In this document: positions 9,060-21,435 of the stretch, piece after piece
Numbering within the stretch: position 1 is the first letter of the stretch
Layout: each line of letters opens with the position of its first letter
NCBI RefSeq assembly: GCF_003269035.1
Contig: NZ_QLTK01000002.1
Location: forward strand, 310,001 to 374,000
Source: Paraburkholderia bryophila
GTDB lineage: Bacteria; Pseudomonadota; Gammaproteobacteria; Burkholderiales; Burkholderiaceae
DNA: 64,000 bases
Reading direction: 5' to 3'
Position numbers and translations under genes: made by a program
Notes under the pieces: model-generated
What the model saw: the letters and a program-made list of their open reading frames with translations, nothing else
The model's database searches: none
Told to the model about the DNA's origin: nothing

Positions 9060-9248
9060 TCAAGTCAGCGCCGGCAATGCCTCCAGCAGCAGGAAACACA
9101 GCATCGCGCCGATCAACGCGCCGATCAGATTCGGATGATAGGAATGCCGCAGCCGCATCGCGATCAGCAGTCCGCCGATCAGAACCAGCCCGAGACACAT
9201 AAAAGCAATCATCACGGGCGAGATCCGGATAGTGTCGTGGATCATCAT
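9060..9248 (-). CDS. Small inner-membrane protein, function unknown
   Basis: A 62-residue protein with two hydrophobic segments (about 12-31 and 40-57) separated by a short basic loop (MRLRHSYHPN), which suggests a helical hairpin in the membrane. A perfect AAGGAGG site lies seven bases before the first ATG, which makes the gene credible despite its size. I do not recognise a family. It sits between the epimerase-like gene and rsuA with no obvious operon partner. Confidence 0.65.
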   Translation of the reverse strand: MMIHDTIRISPVMIAFMCLGLVLIGGLLIAMRLRHSYHPNLIGALIGAMLCFLLLEALPALT

Positions 9249-9416
9249 GGCGCGCCTCCTTGAACCCTTTGTTGTCTTTGTTTAAAGGAGTATAGGGCGA
9301 GCTGTAAGGAAGAGCATGCTGCGGCGCAGCGCATGAACGCCGTCCGTGAGCGCCTGTGTGCGGCCGCGCACAGGCTTTTTCCTGCCGCTTCAAGGCCTTG
9401 ATGCGCGGCTACCGGT

Positions 9417-10127
9417 TTACCCGCTCCGTAAAGATCCGAGGTCGGTTTCGTCGAGCCATTGCCATGCGCCCGGCGCAAGCGTCGCGGGCAGCGTAAGTCC
9501 GCCGATCCGCTCGCGATGCAGCGCCTCGCAACGGTTGCCGGCGGCGGCGATCATCCGCTTGACCTGGTGGTATTTGCCTTCCATGACCGTGAGCGCGAGC
9601 GCGTGCTCGCCGCGCGCTACCGCGTCGACCGCGGCGATCGGTCTCGGTTCGCCGTGCAACAACACGCCTTCGCGCAACGCGCCCAGTTGCGTATCGTCGA
9701 GCGGATGGCGCGTGGTCGCGACATACAACTTCGGCACCTTGCGTTTCGGCGACGTGAACAGATGCACGAACTTGCCGTCGTCGGAGAGCAGCAGCAGGCC
9801 GGTGGTGTCCTGGTCGAGCCGCCCCACGCATTGCACGCCGCGCTCCGCGAATTGCGGCGGCAACAGGCTGAATACGCTCGGATGATGCTGCGGGTCGCGC
9901 GAACATTCGTAGCCGGCCGGCTTGTTCAGCAGCAGATAGGCGTGCTCGCGATACGGCCAGACGACGCCGTCCACGCTGAAGTGGAAGGCGTTGCCGGTGA
10001 CGGGGAAATCGGCGTCGGCATCGGTGCGCACGGCGCCGTCGATGCTCACGCGCGCGTCGCCGATCAACGCGCGGCATTGGCGGCGCGAGCCGAAACCTTG
10101 AGTAAAGAGAATGCTTTCGAGATTCAT
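9417..10127 (-). CDS. rsuA: 16S rRNA pseudouridine(516) synthase RsuA
   Basis: 236 residues: an N-terminal S4 RNA-binding domain (GFGSRRQCRALIGDARVSIDG) followed by the pseudouridine synthase core with the catalytic aspartate D105 in VGRLDQDTTGLLLLSDDG. The C-terminal KYHQVKRMIAAAGN motif is typical of the RsuA/RluB/RluE/RluF group. The size and single S4 domain favour RsuA, which isomerises U516 of 16S rRNA. I start at MNLESILF because S4 begins there; the frame is open 39 codons further upstream, overlapping the divergent MFS gene start. Confidence 0.85.
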   Translation of the reverse strand: MNLESILFTQGFGSRRQCRALIGDARVSIDGAVRTDADADFPVTGNAFHFSVDGVVWPYREHAYLLLNKPAGYECSRDPQHHPSVFSLLPPQFAERGVQCVGRLDQDTTGLLLLSDDGKFVHLFTSPKRKVPKLYVATTRHPLDDTQLGALREGVLLHGEPRPIAAVDAVARGEHALALTVMEGKYHQVKRMIAAAGNRCEALHRERIGGLTLPATLAPGAWQWLDETDLGSLRSG

Positions 10128-10222
10128 GGCGAGCGAAGAATAACACCGCAAGAAGCGGAGCGCCTCACGGCGCGAGTCGGACGACGATGGGCTCCTCATC
10201 ACCCAGCCCAAGGAGTGCTTCG

Positions 10223-11482
10223 ATGCCCGCCGCTTCCTCTTCATCTGCCACCATCCGATCCCGCTTGCCGGCCGCGTTCCAGCGGCTCGCCTGGTCGAAC
10301 CTGGTCGCGCAGTCGGCCGAACAGATCAGCCTCGCCGCCGCGCCGCTCGTCGCGGTGTTCATGCTCGGCGCCGACGCGCGCGACACGGGCCTGCTGCAAA
10401 CCGCGCAGACGCTGCCGTTCCTGTTGCTGTCTATCCCGCTCGGCGTCTGGGCCGATCGTCGCTCGCGCCGGTTGCTGATGACGCTCGCCGAAAGCGTGCG
10501 CGTGATCGCGATGCTGTGCGTCCTGCTGCTGGTGTCGACGCATGCGTTGAGCCTACCGCTGCTCGCCGCGCTCGGCTTCGTGGCGGCGACCGGCACGGTG
10601 GCCTACAACGTCGCGGCGCCGTCGCTGGTGCCCGCGCTGGTGCCGCGCGAGGCGTTCGCCAGCGCCAACGGCCGGCTCGAATTGGCGCGCAGCGTCGCGT
10701 ATTCGGCGGGGCCGGCGCTGGGCGGTTTGCTGGTCGGCTGGATCGGCGCGGGATGGGCGTATGGCTGCGCTGCGGGACTATCGGCGCTGGCCGTTGCGTT
10801 GCTGGCCGGACTGCGCGAACCGCCGCGCGCGGCTGTGCCGCAGCGCCACTTCCTGCTGGAGTTGCGCGACGGCACGCGCTTCGTGCTGCGCGATGCGCTG
10901 CTGCGTCCCATGCTCGCGACCGCCGTGTTCTTCAACCTCGGCTTCTTCATCCTGCAAGCGGTGTACGTGCCCTACGCGGTGCATCGGTTGGGGCTGAGCG
11001 CGTCGATGGTCGGTGTGACGCTCGGCGCCTATGGCGTCGGCATGGTGTGCGGCGCGCTGGCTGCGCCCGCGATCGCGCGGCGTCTCGCCTTCGGGCGCGT
11101 GCTGATCATCGGGCCGTCGTGCGGCCTGCTTGCGTCGCTCGTGATGGTGGCGACGCTCGTCGCGCCGTCCTTCTGGCTGGCGATGTTGAGCTTCTTCCTG
11201 GTCGGCGCGGGTCCCATTCTGTGGGTGGTCGGCTCGACCACGCTGCGCCAGGCGATTACTCCCGAACGGATGATGGGCCGCGTGTCGGCGCTCAACAGCA
11301 CCGCCACTTACGGCGCGCGGCCGCTGGGTGCGTTGCTCGGCGCGGCGATCAGCGCACGCTGGGGCATGGACGCGTGCCTCGTCGCGGCGGCTGCCGCTTT
11401 CGTCGTGCAGGCGCTGATTATCTTCATGTCGCCGGCGGCACGGCTCGAGCGCATTCCCGAACAAAGCGCCGCCGCCTGCTGA
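10223..11482 (+). CDS. MFS transporter, EntS/MFS_3 type
   Basis: 419 residues with twelve predicted membrane segments. The N-terminal part (FQRLAWSNLVAQSAEQISLAAAPLVAV) and the loop GVWADRRSRRLLM between helices 2 and 3 (an A-motif) place it in the enterobactin-exporter-like branch of the major facilitator superfamily. It probably extrudes a small molecule; the substrate is not readable. The ATG at 10223 follows AAGGAG at good spacing, and was chosen over an upstream in-frame start at 10187. Confidence 0.82.
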   Translation: MPAASSSSATIRSRLPAAFQRLAWSNLVAQSAEQISLAAAPLVAVFMLGADARDTGLLQTAQTLPFLLLSIPLGVWADRRSRRLLMTLAESVRVIAMLCVLLLVSTHALSLPLLAALGFVAATGTVAYNVAAPSLVPALVPREAFASANGRLELARSVAYSAGPALGGLLVGWIGAGWAYGCAAGLSALAVALLAGLREPPRAAVPQRHFLLELRDGTRFVLRDALLRPMLATAVFFNLGFFILQAVYVPYAVHRLGLSASMVGVTLGAYGVGMVCGALAAPAIARRLAFGRVLIIGPSCGLLASLVMVATLVAPSFWLAMLSFFLVGAGPILWVVGSTTLRQAITPERMMGRVSALNSTATYGARPLGALLGAAISARWGMDACLVAAAAAFVVQALIIFMSPAARLERIPEQSAAAC

Positions 11483-11573
11483 AAACAAATTTTCATCCGG
11501 CCGCTGCGTGCCGTGCGGCGATGCGTGGATGGGCCGCCTGAGCCAACACGCATCATCCGGAGAAACCCTCGGA

Positions 11574-11634
11574 AATGAAAATGAATTTTTTTCTGCGAGT
11601 TTTCTATGTAAATATACTTTCATTCATTTTCATT
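11574..11634. promoter_or_regulatory. 13 bp inverted repeat, candidate operator of the RpiR-type regulator
   Basis: Two perfect 13 bp arms (AATGAAAATGAAT at 11574-11586 and ATTCATTTTCATT at 11622-11634) are separated by 35 bp of AT-rich DNA just upstream of the regulator gene. The AT-rich block stands out from its GC-rich surroundings and probably contains the promoter. Autoregulation by the RpiR protein is inferred. Confidence 0.6.
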
Positions 11635-11662
11635 ACGGCACTGGCCCGGCCAACCCGCTCGC

Positions 11663-12709
11663 ATGATTCATCAACCGTCCGTTGCGCCCAATTCCGCCGA
11701 GCAGGCTATCGCGGCGCGCATCGCCGCCGCGATGCCGACGCTCACGCCGATCCACCGGCGTATGGGCGACTACGTGCTGGCCAATCTGTTCCGCGCGGCC
11801 ACCATGCGGATCGACGAGCTGGCGAGCGTGGTGGGCGCGTCGGTGGCGACGGCGAATCGCTTCGCTCGTGCGCTCGGCTTCGACGGTTATCCGCAGTTTC
11901 GCGAGGCGCTGGTGCGCGGTTTCGAGGCGACGCTCGCGCCGGTCGAGCGCTTGCGCAGCGCCCAGGAATCGCTCGCGGCCGGCGACGACGTACTCGACGC
12001 GTCGCTGGAACAAGCCGCCAATAATCTGCACGCCACCCGCACGGCGATCGACCGGAACGCGGCTGAAGCCGCCGTCGAAGCGATCATCGCGGCGCGTCGT
12101 GTGTTCGTGCTCGGCTACGGCGCCAGCGCGTTTCTCGCCGGGCTGATGGAGCACGGCCTGATGCCGTATCACGACAACGTGCAGTCGCTCGCGCTGATGG
12201 GCGGCCCGTCGCATGCCGCGCGGCGTCTGTTCGCCTCCAACGAGGACGATCTCGTGATCGGCCTCGCGTTTCCGCGTTACGTCGAAGACACGATCGAACT
12301 CGCGCGCCGCGCCGCAAGCCGGGGTGCTCGCGTGCTCGCGCTGACCGACAGTCCGCGTTCACCGCTCGCGCAATTCGCCGATCTCTCGCTCTACATTCGC
12401 GCCGACCGGCGGCTCGCGGCCAATGCCGATTCGGCCGTGCTGGCCGTGATCGAGGCACTATGCGACGCGGTTGCCTATCGGGCGAAGCGCTCGGTCAAGG
12501 CCGCCGCCGAAGTCAGCGAATTCGTGCTGCCGTGGCTGGTCGATCCGCACGCCGAGAACGCCGGCCCGAACGAGCGGCCCGCGCGCGTCGTGAGCCGTGC
12601 CGCGAGCGCTGCCGGCAAACCAGGCAAGCCCGGCAAGCCCGGTGAGCCGGCCGCTACGGCCACGCCCCGATCCACCCGAACTTCCAGCAAGACCCAGGCT
12701 AAACGATGA
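11663..12709 (+). CDS. MurR/RpiR family transcriptional regulator
   Basis: 348 residues. Residues about 10-85 form the RpiR-type helix-turn-helix (MRIDELASVVGASVATANRFARALGFDGYPQFREAL). Residues about 125-260 form an SIS sugar-phosphate isomerase domain (AARRVFVLGYGASAFLA and the LALTDSPRSPLAQFADLSLY segment). The last 60 residues are low-complexity, rich in Gly, Pro, Lys and Thr (GKPGKPGKPGEP) and look like a disordered tail. SIS regulators usually sense phosphosugars such as MurNAc-6-P. It heads a peptide import and hydrolysis operon and overlaps iaaA by four bases, so it is very likely its regulator. A link to cell-wall peptides is inference. Confidence 0.88.
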   Translation: MIHQPSVAPNSAEQAIAARIAAAMPTLTPIHRRMGDYVLANLFRAATMRIDELASVVGASVATANRFARALGFDGYPQFREALVRGFEATLAPVERLRSAQESLAAGDDVLDASLEQAANNLHATRTAIDRNAAEAAVEAIIAARRVFVLGYGASAFLAGLMEHGLMPYHDNVQSLALMGGPSHAARRLFASNEDDLVIGLAFPRYVEDTIELARRAASRGARVLALTDSPRSPLAQFADLSLYIRADRRLAANADSAVLAVIEALCDAVAYRAKRSVKAAAEVSEFVLPWLVDPHAENAGPNERPARVVSRAASAAGKPGKPGKPGEPAATATPRSTRTSSKTQAKR

Positions 12710-13713
12710 ACTCCAACGCAGTCATTGCCATTCATGGCGGCGCCGGGACGATCCTGCGCGCGTCGATGTCGGCCAGCGCCGAAGCCGACTATCACGCTGC
12801 CTTGCATGCGGTGCTGAGCGCCGGCCAGCGCGTGCTGGCCGACGGCGGCAGCGCGCTCGACGCGGTGAGCGAAGCGGTGCGTCTGCTCGAAGACTGCCCG
12901 CTGTTCAATGCGGGCCGCGGCGCGGTGTACACGGCGGCCGGCACGCATGAAATGGACGCCGCCATCATGGACGGCAGCACGCTCGAAGCCGGCGCGATCT
13001 GCTGCGTGAAACGCGTGCGCAATCCGATCCTGGCGGCGCGCAAGGTACTGGAACGCAGCGAGCACGTGCTGTTCACCGGCGAAGGTGCCGAAGCGTTCGC
13101 GGCCGCGCAGGGACTCGAATTCGCCGAACCCGACTATTTCCATACCGACGCGCGTCATCGTCAGTGGCTGCTCGCGCGCGATCAGCACCGCGCGATGCTG
13201 GATCACGACGGCGCGTCGCTTGCCGCCACGCCGTCGGCGGAGTCCGGGGCCAGCGGCAACGACGACCCCACGCCGCACGAACCGATCGACCCGAACCGCA
13301 AGTTCGGCACCGTCGGCGCGGTCGCACTCGATCGGCATGGCCACGTGGCCGCGGCGACCTCGACGGGTGGCGTCACCAACAAACAGGTCGGCCGGGTCGG
13401 CGACACGCCGCTGATCGGCGCGGGCTGCTATGCGGACGACGCCACCTGCGCGGTCTCCACGACCGGCTCCGGCGAGATGTTCATGCGCATGGTCGCGGCC
13501 TACGACGTCGCCGCGCAAATGGCTTATCGCCAGGTGTCGCTGCAGGAAGCGGCCGACGACGTGGTGATGAACCGTTTGCCGAAGATCGACGGCCGTGGCG
13601 GTCTGATCGCCGTCGACGCGCGCGGCAACGTCACGCTGCCGTTCAACACCGAAGGCATGTATCGCGGCTTCGCGCGTCTCGGCGAAACGCCGGTGACGGC
13701 GATCTATCGCTAG
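12706..13713 (+). CDS. iaaA: Isoaspartyl peptidase / L-asparaginase (Ntn hydrolase)
   Basis: 335 residues of the plant-type asparaginase family. The N-terminus [11 protein letters not shown] and the NAGRGAVYT loop are typical, and the autoprocessing site lies at G201/T202 in [12 protein letters not shown], so T202 is the predicted nucleophile. Downstream [20 protein letters not shown] is the substrate-binding strand. It removes beta-linked aspartyl residues from dipeptides. A linker of about 20 residues rich in Ser, Gly and Asp precedes the cleavage site. The start overlaps the regulator stop (ATGA). The order iaaA-gsiABCD is the same as in Escherichia coli. Confidence 0.92.
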   Translation: MNSNAVIAIHGGAGTILRASMSASAEADYHAALHAVLSAGQRVLADGGSALDAVSEAVRLLEDCPLFNAGRGAVYTAAGTHEMDAAIMDGSTLEAGAICCVKRVRNPILAARKVLERSEHVLFTGEGAEAFAAAQGLEFAEPDYFHTDARHRQWLLARDQHRAMLDHDGASLAATPSAESGASGNDDPTPHEPIDPNRKFGTVGAVALDRHGHVAAATSTGGVTNKQVGRVGDTPLIGAGCYADDATCAVSTTGSGEMFMRMVAAYDVAAQMAYRQVSLQEAADDVVMNRLPKIDGRGGLIAVDARGNVTLPFNTEGMYRGFARLGETPVTAIYR

Positions 13714-13808
13714 CAGGCCTCGCCGGATCTACTGAATCATGGGTCGAACGCTCGCGCCTGCGCGCGCTTGCGTTCCGGCTAGTCGCGTTCGAATTCAAAG
13801 GAACCACC

Positions 13809-15731
<1,923 letters not shown>

Positions 15732-15829
15732 CGCTTACAAAACAGACAATCCCACGCACAAAAACGTTTCCTCTCGCAGCCCCTCAAGCCGTTTTCATTC
15801 CGTTCATTTCGCAGCCTGGAGCCAACCTC

Positions 15830-17392
15830 ATGAACCTGCTGGTCCCGTCTTCTCCGTTTCGTTTGCGCGCGCTGGTCAGCGGCGGCGCGGTGGTGTTCGC
15901 GATGCTCGCGGGCAATGTGGCGCATGCCGAGACCACGGCTGTGATGGCCGTCGCCTCGACCTTCACGACGCTCGATCCGTACGACGCGAACGACACGCTG
16001 TCGCAAGCCGTCGCGAAGTCGTTCTATCAAGGGCTGTTCGGTTTCGACAAGGACATGAAGCTGGTCAACGTGCTGGCCGACAGCTATGAAGCCAGTCCGG
16101 ATGCGAAGGTTTATACGTTCAAGCTGCGCCACGGTGTGAAGTTCCAGGACGGCACCGACTTCAACGCCGCGGCGGTGAAAACGAACTTCGACCGGGTGAC
16201 CGATCCGGCCAACAAGCTCAAGCGCTACAACATGTTCAGCCGGATCGAGAAGACCGAAGTGGTCGATCCGTACACGGTGAAGATCACGCTGAAGGCGCCG
16301 TTCTCGGCCTTCGTCAACGTATTGGCGCATCCGTCGGCGGTGATGATTTCGCCGGACGCGCTGAAGAAGTACGGCAAGGACATCGCGTTTCATCCGGTGG
16401 GCACGGGGCCGTTCGAACTGGTCAAGTGGGATCCGGCCGGCGACCTGACGGTGAAGAAGTTCGCGGGTTACTGGAAGAAGGGCTATCCGAAGGTCGACGC
16501 GATCGACTGGAAACCGGTAGTCGACAACAACACACGCGCCGCGCTGATGCGCACCGGCGAAGCGGATTTCGCGTTCCAGGTGCCGTTCGAGCAGGCCGCG
16601 CAATTGCAGGCGAGCCCGAAGGTCGATCTGATCGCGTCGCCGTCGATCATTCAGCGCTATATCAGCCTGAACATGAACCAGAAGCCGTTCGACAATCCGA
16701 AGGTGCGTGAAGCGCTCAACTACGCGGTCAACAAGGACGCGCTCACCAAGGTCGCGTTCGCCGGTTACGCGACGCCCGCCGACGGCGTGGTGCCGCAAGG
16801 CGTCGATTACGCGGTGAAGCTCGGACCGTGGCCGTACGATCCGGCGAAGGCGCGCGCGTTGCTGAAGGAAGCGGGTTATCCGAACGGTTTCGAAACGACG
16901 CTGTGGTCCGCGTATAACTACTCGACCGCGCAGAAGGTGATCCAGTTCGTGCAGCAGCAACTCGCGCAAGTGGGCATCAAGGCGCAGGTCGAAGCGCTCG
17001 AAGCGGGTCAACGCGTCGCCAAGGTGGAAAGCGCGCAGGACGCCGCCACCGCGCCGGTGCGCATGTACTACGCGGGCTGGTCGTCGTCGACCGGTGAAGC
17101 CGACTGGGCGATCACGCCGCTGCTCGGCTCCGTGTCGTTCCCGCCGAAGATGGTCAATACCGCGTACTACAGGAACGACGCGGTCGACAACGACCTGAAG
17201 CAGGCGCTCGAAACCACCGACCGCACGCAGAAGGCCGCGCTTTACACCGACGCGCAGAAACGCATCTGGGCCGACGCGCCGTGGATCTTCCTCGTCAAGG
17301 AGAAGGTCGTGTACGCGCGCAGCAAACGTCTGTCGGGTGCGTACGTGGCGCCGGACGGCTCGTTCAACTTCGACGAGATCGCGATCAAGTGA
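15830..17392 (+). CDS. gsiB: Periplasmic peptide-binding protein GsiB
   Basis: 520 residues of the SBP_bac_5 (oligopeptide/nickel-binding) family. A signal peptide with a hydrophobic core and probable cleavage after AHA (about residue 32) is followed by the family motif around [23 protein letters not shown]. It delivers a peptide ligand to GsiCD. E. coli GsiB is 512 residues. Given the three peptidases in the same operon, the ligand may be a broader set of unusual peptides than glutathione alone. A TGGAG site precedes the ATG. Confidence 0.92.
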   Translation: MNLLVPSSPFRLRALVSGGAVVFAMLAGNVAHAETTAVMAVASTFTTLDPYDANDTLSQAVAKSFYQGLFGFDKDMKLVNVLADSYEASPDAKVYTFKLRHGVKFQDGTDFNAAAVKTNFDRVTDPANKLKRYNMFSRIEKTEVVDPYTVKITLKAPFSAFVNVLAHPSAVMISPDALKKYGKDIAFHPVGTGPFELVKWDPAGDLTVKKFAGYWKKGYPKVDAIDWKPVVDNNTRAALMRTGEADFAFQVPFEQAAQLQASPKVDLIASPSIIQRYISLNMNQKPFDNPKVREALNYAVNKDALTKVAFAGYATPADGVVPQGVDYAVKLGPWPYDPAKARALLKEAGYPNGFETTLWSAYNYSTAQKVIQFVQQQLAQVGIKAQVEALEAGQRVAKVESAQDAATAPVRMYYAGWSSSTGEADWAITPLLGSVSFPPKMVNTAYYRNDAVDNDLKQALETTDRTQKAALYTDAQKRIWADAPWIFLVKEKVVYARSKRLSGAYVAPDGSFNFDEIAIK

Positions 17393-17505
17393 TCGGCTGA
17401 CCGCGTGCTGCCGCGCGTTCCACGAGCGCGCGGCAGCCGCAACGGTCGCCGCCGGTCCGACGCATCGGATCGTTCGTTACCCGCATCATTGCCGGATTGG
17501 GTTTC

Positions 17506-18426
17506 ATGCTGAACTTCCTCGTCAAACGTCTCTTTGGCCTGCTGCCGACGCTCTTTATCGTCGCCGTGCTGGTGTTCCTGTTCGTGCATCTGTTACCGGG
17601 CGATCCGGCGCGGCTCGCCGCCGGTCCCGAAGCGGACGAGGCGACCGTCGCGCTGGTGCGCGCCGATCTCGGTCTCGACAAGCCGATGCCGCGGCAGTTC
17701 GTCAACTTTTTCGTGAAGATCGCGCACGGCGATTTCGGTATCTCGACGCGCAGCAAGCGGCCGGTCAGCGAGGAAATCGGCGAGCGCTTCATGCCGACGT
17801 TGCTGCTGACGCTTGCCAGCATGGTGTGGGCGGTCGCGCTGGGCATGGGTATCGGCATCGTCTCGGCAGTGTGGCGCAACCGCTGGCCCGACCGGCTCGG
17901 CATGACGCTCGCGGTGTCGGGCATTTCGTTTCCGGCCTTCGCGCTCGGCATGGTGCTGATGGAAATTTTCTCGGTGAAGCTCGGCTGGCTGCCGGTGGTC
18001 GGCGACGGTTCGTGGCAGAGCTACGTGCTGCCGTCGCTGACGCTCGGCGCGGCGGTCGCGGCGGTGATGGCGCGTTTCACGCGGGCCTCGTTCGTCGAAG
18101 TGCTGAACGAGGATTTTGTACGGACCGCGCGCGCCAAGGGTGTGCCCGAGCGTCTCGTGATCGTCAAACACTGCCTGCGCAACGCGTTGATTCCCGTCAT
18201 CACGATGATGGGACTGCAGTTCGGTTTTCTGCTGGGCGGCTCGATCGTGGTCGAGGTCGTGTTCAACTGGCCGGGTCTCGGACGCCTGCTGGTGGACGCT
18301 GTTTCGATGCGCGACTATCCGGTGATTCAGGCGGAAGTGCTGTTGTTCTCGCTTGAATTCATCATCATCAATCTGATCGTGGACGTGTTGTACGCCGTGA
18401 TCAATCCGACCATCCGTTTCAAGTGA
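17506..18426 (+). CDS. gsiC: Peptide ABC importer permease GsiC
   Basis: 306 residues, exactly the length of E. coli GsiC, with six membrane segments. The binding-protein-dependent transport motif lies in [21 protein letters not shown] (EAA-type loop). The N-terminus [17 protein letters not shown] is typical of DppB/GsiC permeases. I start at ATG 17506 rather than the in-frame TTG nine bases before it. It is followed after 7 bp by gsiD. Confidence 0.93.
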   Translation: MLNFLVKRLFGLLPTLFIVAVLVFLFVHLLPGDPARLAAGPEADEATVALVRADLGLDKPMPRQFVNFFVKIAHGDFGISTRSKRPVSEEIGERFMPTLLLTLASMVWAVALGMGIGIVSAVWRNRWPDRLGMTLAVSGISFPAFALGMVLMEIFSVKLGWLPVVGDGSWQSYVLPSLTLGAAVAAVMARFTRASFVEVLNEDFVRTARAKGVPERLVIVKHCLRNALIPVITMMGLQFGFLLGGSIVVEVVFNWPGLGRLLVDAVSMRDYPVIQAEVLLFSLEFIIINLIVDVLYAVINPTIRFK

Positions 18427-18433
18427 GGCCCGC

Positions 18434-19339
18434 ATGAGCATCTCCGCAACCGAGGCGAATGCGGCCAGGGCCGCTGTTGTCGAATCAGCGATTCGCACGC
18501 CGTGGAGCGAATTCTGGCGCAAATTCCGCAAGCAGCACGTGGCGCTCGGCGCCGGCATTTTCGTGCTGCTGCTGATCGTGGTCGCGATCGCCGCGCCGCA
18601 TCTGGTGCCGTACGACCCGGAGAATTTCTTCGACTACGACGCGTTGAACGCAGGCCCTTCGGCGGCGCACTGGTTCGGCGTCGATTCGCTGGGCCGCGAC
18701 ATTTTCAGCCGCATTCTGGCGGGCTCGCGCATTTCGCTGGAAGCCGGGTTTCTGTCGGTCGCGATCGGCGCGCTGATCGGCACGTTCTTCGGTTTGCTGG
18801 CCGGCTATTACGAAGGCTGGTGGGATCGTGTCGTGATGCGGGTGGCGGACGTGCTGTTCGCGTTCCCCGGCATTCTGCTCGCCATCGGCGTGGTGGCGAT
18901 TCTCGGCAACGGCATGATCAACGTGATCTGCGCGGTGGCGATCTTCAGCATTCCGGCGTTCGCGCGGCTCGTGCGCGGCAATACGCTGATGCTCAAGCAG
19001 CTCACGTATATCGAAGCGGCGCGCAGTATCGGCGCGTCGGACTGGACCATCATCGTGCGCCATATTTTGCCGGGGACGATTTCGTCGGTGGTGGTGTACT
19101 TCACGATGCGCATCGGCACCTCGATCATCACCGCCGCGAGCTTGTCGTTCCTCGGGCTCGGCGCGCAGCCGCCTACCCCCGAGTGGGGCGCGATGCTCAA
19201 CGAAGCGCGCGCGGACATGGTCACCGCGCCGCATATCGCGCTGTTTCCGAGTCTCGCGATTTTCGTGACCGTGCTCGCCTTCAACCTGCTCGGCGACGGT
19301 CTGCGCGACGCGCTCGATCCGAAGCTCGACCGCGCATGA
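18434..19339 (+). CDS. gsiD: Peptide ABC importer permease GsiD
   Basis: 301 residues of the DppC/GsiD type. It has the N-terminal cytoplasmic helix before the first membrane segment, the [17 protein letters not shown] motif and the EAA loop [21 protein letters not shown]. It forms the channel with GsiC. Its last four bases (ATGA) overlap the start of the next gene, which ties the following peptidase to the importer operon. Confidence 0.93.
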   Translation: MSISATEANAARAAVVESAIRTPWSEFWRKFRKQHVALGAGIFVLLLIVVAIAAPHLVPYDPENFFDYDALNAGPSAAHWFGVDSLGRDIFSRILAGSRISLEAGFLSVAIGALIGTFFGLLAGYYEGWWDRVVMRVADVLFAFPGILLAIGVVAILGNGMINVICAVAIFSIPAFARLVRGNTLMLKQLTYIEAARSIGASDWTIIVRHILPGTISSVVVYFTMRIGTSIITAASLSFLGLGAQPPTPEWGAMLNEARADMVTAPHIALFPSLAIFVTVLAFNLLGDGLRDALDPKLDRA

Positions 19340-20433
19340 GCGCGTGCCTTGCTGACAACGCACCGCATATCGGCGCTTTGCCGCGCGGTCCGCTCGGCAC
19401 GATTGCCGACGTGCCGGGCGTGAGCGTCGGTCATTGCACGCTCGACCAAGGCGCGGTGCAAACCGGCGTGACCGTGATTCGTCCGCATGGCGGCGATCCG
19501 TTTCGCGACAAGACGCCCGCCGCGGTCTCGGTGATCAACGGTTTCGGCAAAAGCATCGGGCTCGTGCAGGTCGAGGAGCTCGGCACGCTGGAAACGCCGA
19601 TCGCATTGACCAATACGTTCGGTGTCGCCGCCGTTGCGCAGGCGCAGATTCGCGCCGCGATTCGTGCGAATCCGCGTATCGGGCGCGAGTGGTCGACGGT
19701 GAATCCGCTGGTGTTCGAATGCAACGACGGCTATCTGAACGATATCCAGGCAATGGCGGTTGGCCCGCAACATTTCGACGACGCCTACGCGGCCGCGAGC
19801 GCCGAGGTTGCCAGCGGTTCGGTGGGGGCCGGACGCGGTATGTCGTGTTTCGACTTGAAGGGCGGAATTGGCAACGAGTCGCGCGTGGTGGAGGCGGCGG
19901 GACATCGCTATACCGTCGGCGCGCTGGTGCTGGCGAACTTCGGCCGCCTGCCGATGCTGACGCTCGACGGCGTGCCGCTCGGCCGCGTGCTGAGCGAACG
20001 CGCGGGCGCTGCGACCACGCACGCTTTGACCACCCACGCTTCGACCACCACGAAGCCCGAGCAAGGCTCGATCATCATGATCGTCGCCACCGATGCCCCG
20101 CTGGACGCACGTCAACTCAAGCGTCTCTCGCTGCGCGCGGCAGCCGGTCTCGCGCGCACCGGTTCGGTGTATGGCCATGGCAGCGGCGATATCGCGCTGG
20201 CGTTTTCAACCGCGTACACCGTGCCGCACGAAGCGCAATTCGTCACGCTGCCGCCGCGACTCGCCGACGACCGTCTGGACCCGCTGTTTCGCGCCTGCGC
20301 GGACAGCGTCGAGCAGGCCATCGTCGACGCGTTGTGGACCGCTGTGTCCGTGACCGGACGCGACGGCCATCGACGCCTGTCGCTTAACGACTGCGCGCCC
20401 GATCTCTCCCAACTACTCAACTCCGCTCGCTGA
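19336..20433 (+). CDS. P1 family aminopeptidase, DmpA/BapA type
   Basis: 365 residues of the DmpA/BapA Ntn-like family (family S58). The early [16 protein letters not shown] motif and the region [20 protein letters not shown] match the alpha chain. Self-cleavage is expected at G244/S245 in [15 protein letters not shown], making S245 the nucleophile of the beta chain. Characterised relatives release N-terminal D-amino acids or beta-amino acids from peptides. A 20-residue Ala/Thr/His-rich insert precedes the cleavage site. Overlap with gsiD (ATGA) and with the next gene (one base) shows co-translation, so imported peptides are its likely substrates. Confidence 0.85.
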   Translation: MSACLADNAPHIGALPRGPLGTIADVPGVSVGHCTLDQGAVQTGVTVIRPHGGDPFRDKTPAAVSVINGFGKSIGLVQVEELGTLETPIALTNTFGVAAVAQAQIRAAIRANPRIGREWSTVNPLVFECNDGYLNDIQAMAVGPQHFDDAYAAASAEVASGSVGAGRGMSCFDLKGGIGNESRVVEAAGHRYTVGALVLANFGRLPMLTLDGVPLGRVLSERAGAATTHALTTHASTTTKPEQGSIIMIVATDAPLDARQLKRLSLRAAAGLARTGSVYGHGSGDIALAFSTAYTVPHEAQFVTLPPRLADDRLDPLFRACADSVEQAIVDALWTAVSVTGRDGHRRLSLNDCAPDLSQLLNSAR

Positions 20434-21266
20434 TGAAAGTCCTTATTTCCACCGACATCGAAGGTGTGGCCGGTGTGTTTCATCCCGAACAGACGCGCGC
20501 GGGCAACGGCGAATACGAGGCCGCGCGTCGCTGGATGACGCTCGAAGCCAACGCCGCGATCGAAGGCGCGTTCGCTGGCGGGGCGACCCAGGTGTGGGTT
20601 AACGATTCGCACGGCGGCTTCCGCAATCTGCTGCCCGATCTGCTCGATCCGCGCGCGCTGGTGGTGCTCGGCAAACCGCGCACGCTCGGCATGATGACCG
20701 GGCTCGAATACGGCGCGGCGCTGGTCTTCATGATCGGCTATCACGCCATGTCGCAAACGCGCGGCATCCTTGCGCATACGATCAACAGCTTTGCGTTCGC
20801 TCGCGTGTCGTTGAACGGCGTTGAAGTGGGCGAGGCGGGGATTTACGGCGCGCTGGCGGAAGAATATGGCGCACAGGTAGCGCTTTTATCCGGCGACGAT
20901 GTCTTCGCCGAGGAAACCGCGCCGCGTTTTCCGGGTGCGCGTTTTGTCGTCACCAAGCGCGCGACGGGCCAGTCGAGCGGTGTCACGCAGTCGCCGGCGA
21001 ATGCGCGCGAGGCGATCGAAACGGCGGCGCGAGAAGTGGTCCGGCAACATCTCGACGGCGGCCGCGCAGCGCAGGCCACGCGCGCGGTGGCGCAGCCGGT
21101 TGCATGCGAAGTGCGCGTGCAGACCAGCGCGCTTGCCGATCTGTTCTGCCAATGGCCGACGCTCACGCGCGTCGACGCGGTCACGTTGAGGTTCGACGCG
21201 GCCTCGGCGGAGCACATGGTGCGTACGTTGAACTGCCTTTCCGCCATGTCGTTCATGCTGCGTTAG
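20433..21266 (+). CDS. M55 family D-aminopeptidase, DppA-like
   Basis: 277 residues of peptidase family M55. The start [15 protein letters not shown] contains the metal ligands D8 and E10 of the conserved SxDxEG motif, and the NDSHGG (H-containing) and GYHAM segments further on supply other zinc ligands. Bacillus DppA cleaves D-Ala-D-Ala and similar D-peptides. The gene begins in the last base of the preceding peptidase stop (TGATG). Its presence beside DmpA-type and isoaspartyl peptidases supports a pathway for peptides containing D-, beta- or isopeptide-linked residues. No clear terminator follows. Confidence 0.88.
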   Translation: MKVLISTDIEGVAGVFHPEQTRAGNGEYEAARRWMTLEANAAIEGAFAGGATQVWVNDSHGGFRNLLPDLLDPRALVVLGKPRTLGMMTGLEYGAALVFMIGYHAMSQTRGILAHTINSFAFARVSLNGVEVGEAGIYGALAEEYGAQVALLSGDDVFAEETAPRFPGARFVVTKRATGQSSGVTQSPANAREAIETAAREVVRQHLDGGRAAQATRAVAQPVACEVRVQTSALADLFCQWPTLTRVDAVTLRFDAASAEHMVRTLNCLSAMSFMLR

Positions 21267-21435
21267 CCGGGCATGCGCCCGCGCTACGGTTGCGCGCAAA
21301 TCACACGTGGCCATTTCAACTCGCTTACGGATTGCTGCCCGCTAAAAAAAGGACACGCAGAGAACACGTTCGGTGAGGAAGCGGTACTCTCTGTTTTCCA
21401 GAAAGTACGGTCTTTTTCACTGAGCGGAGTACAGC

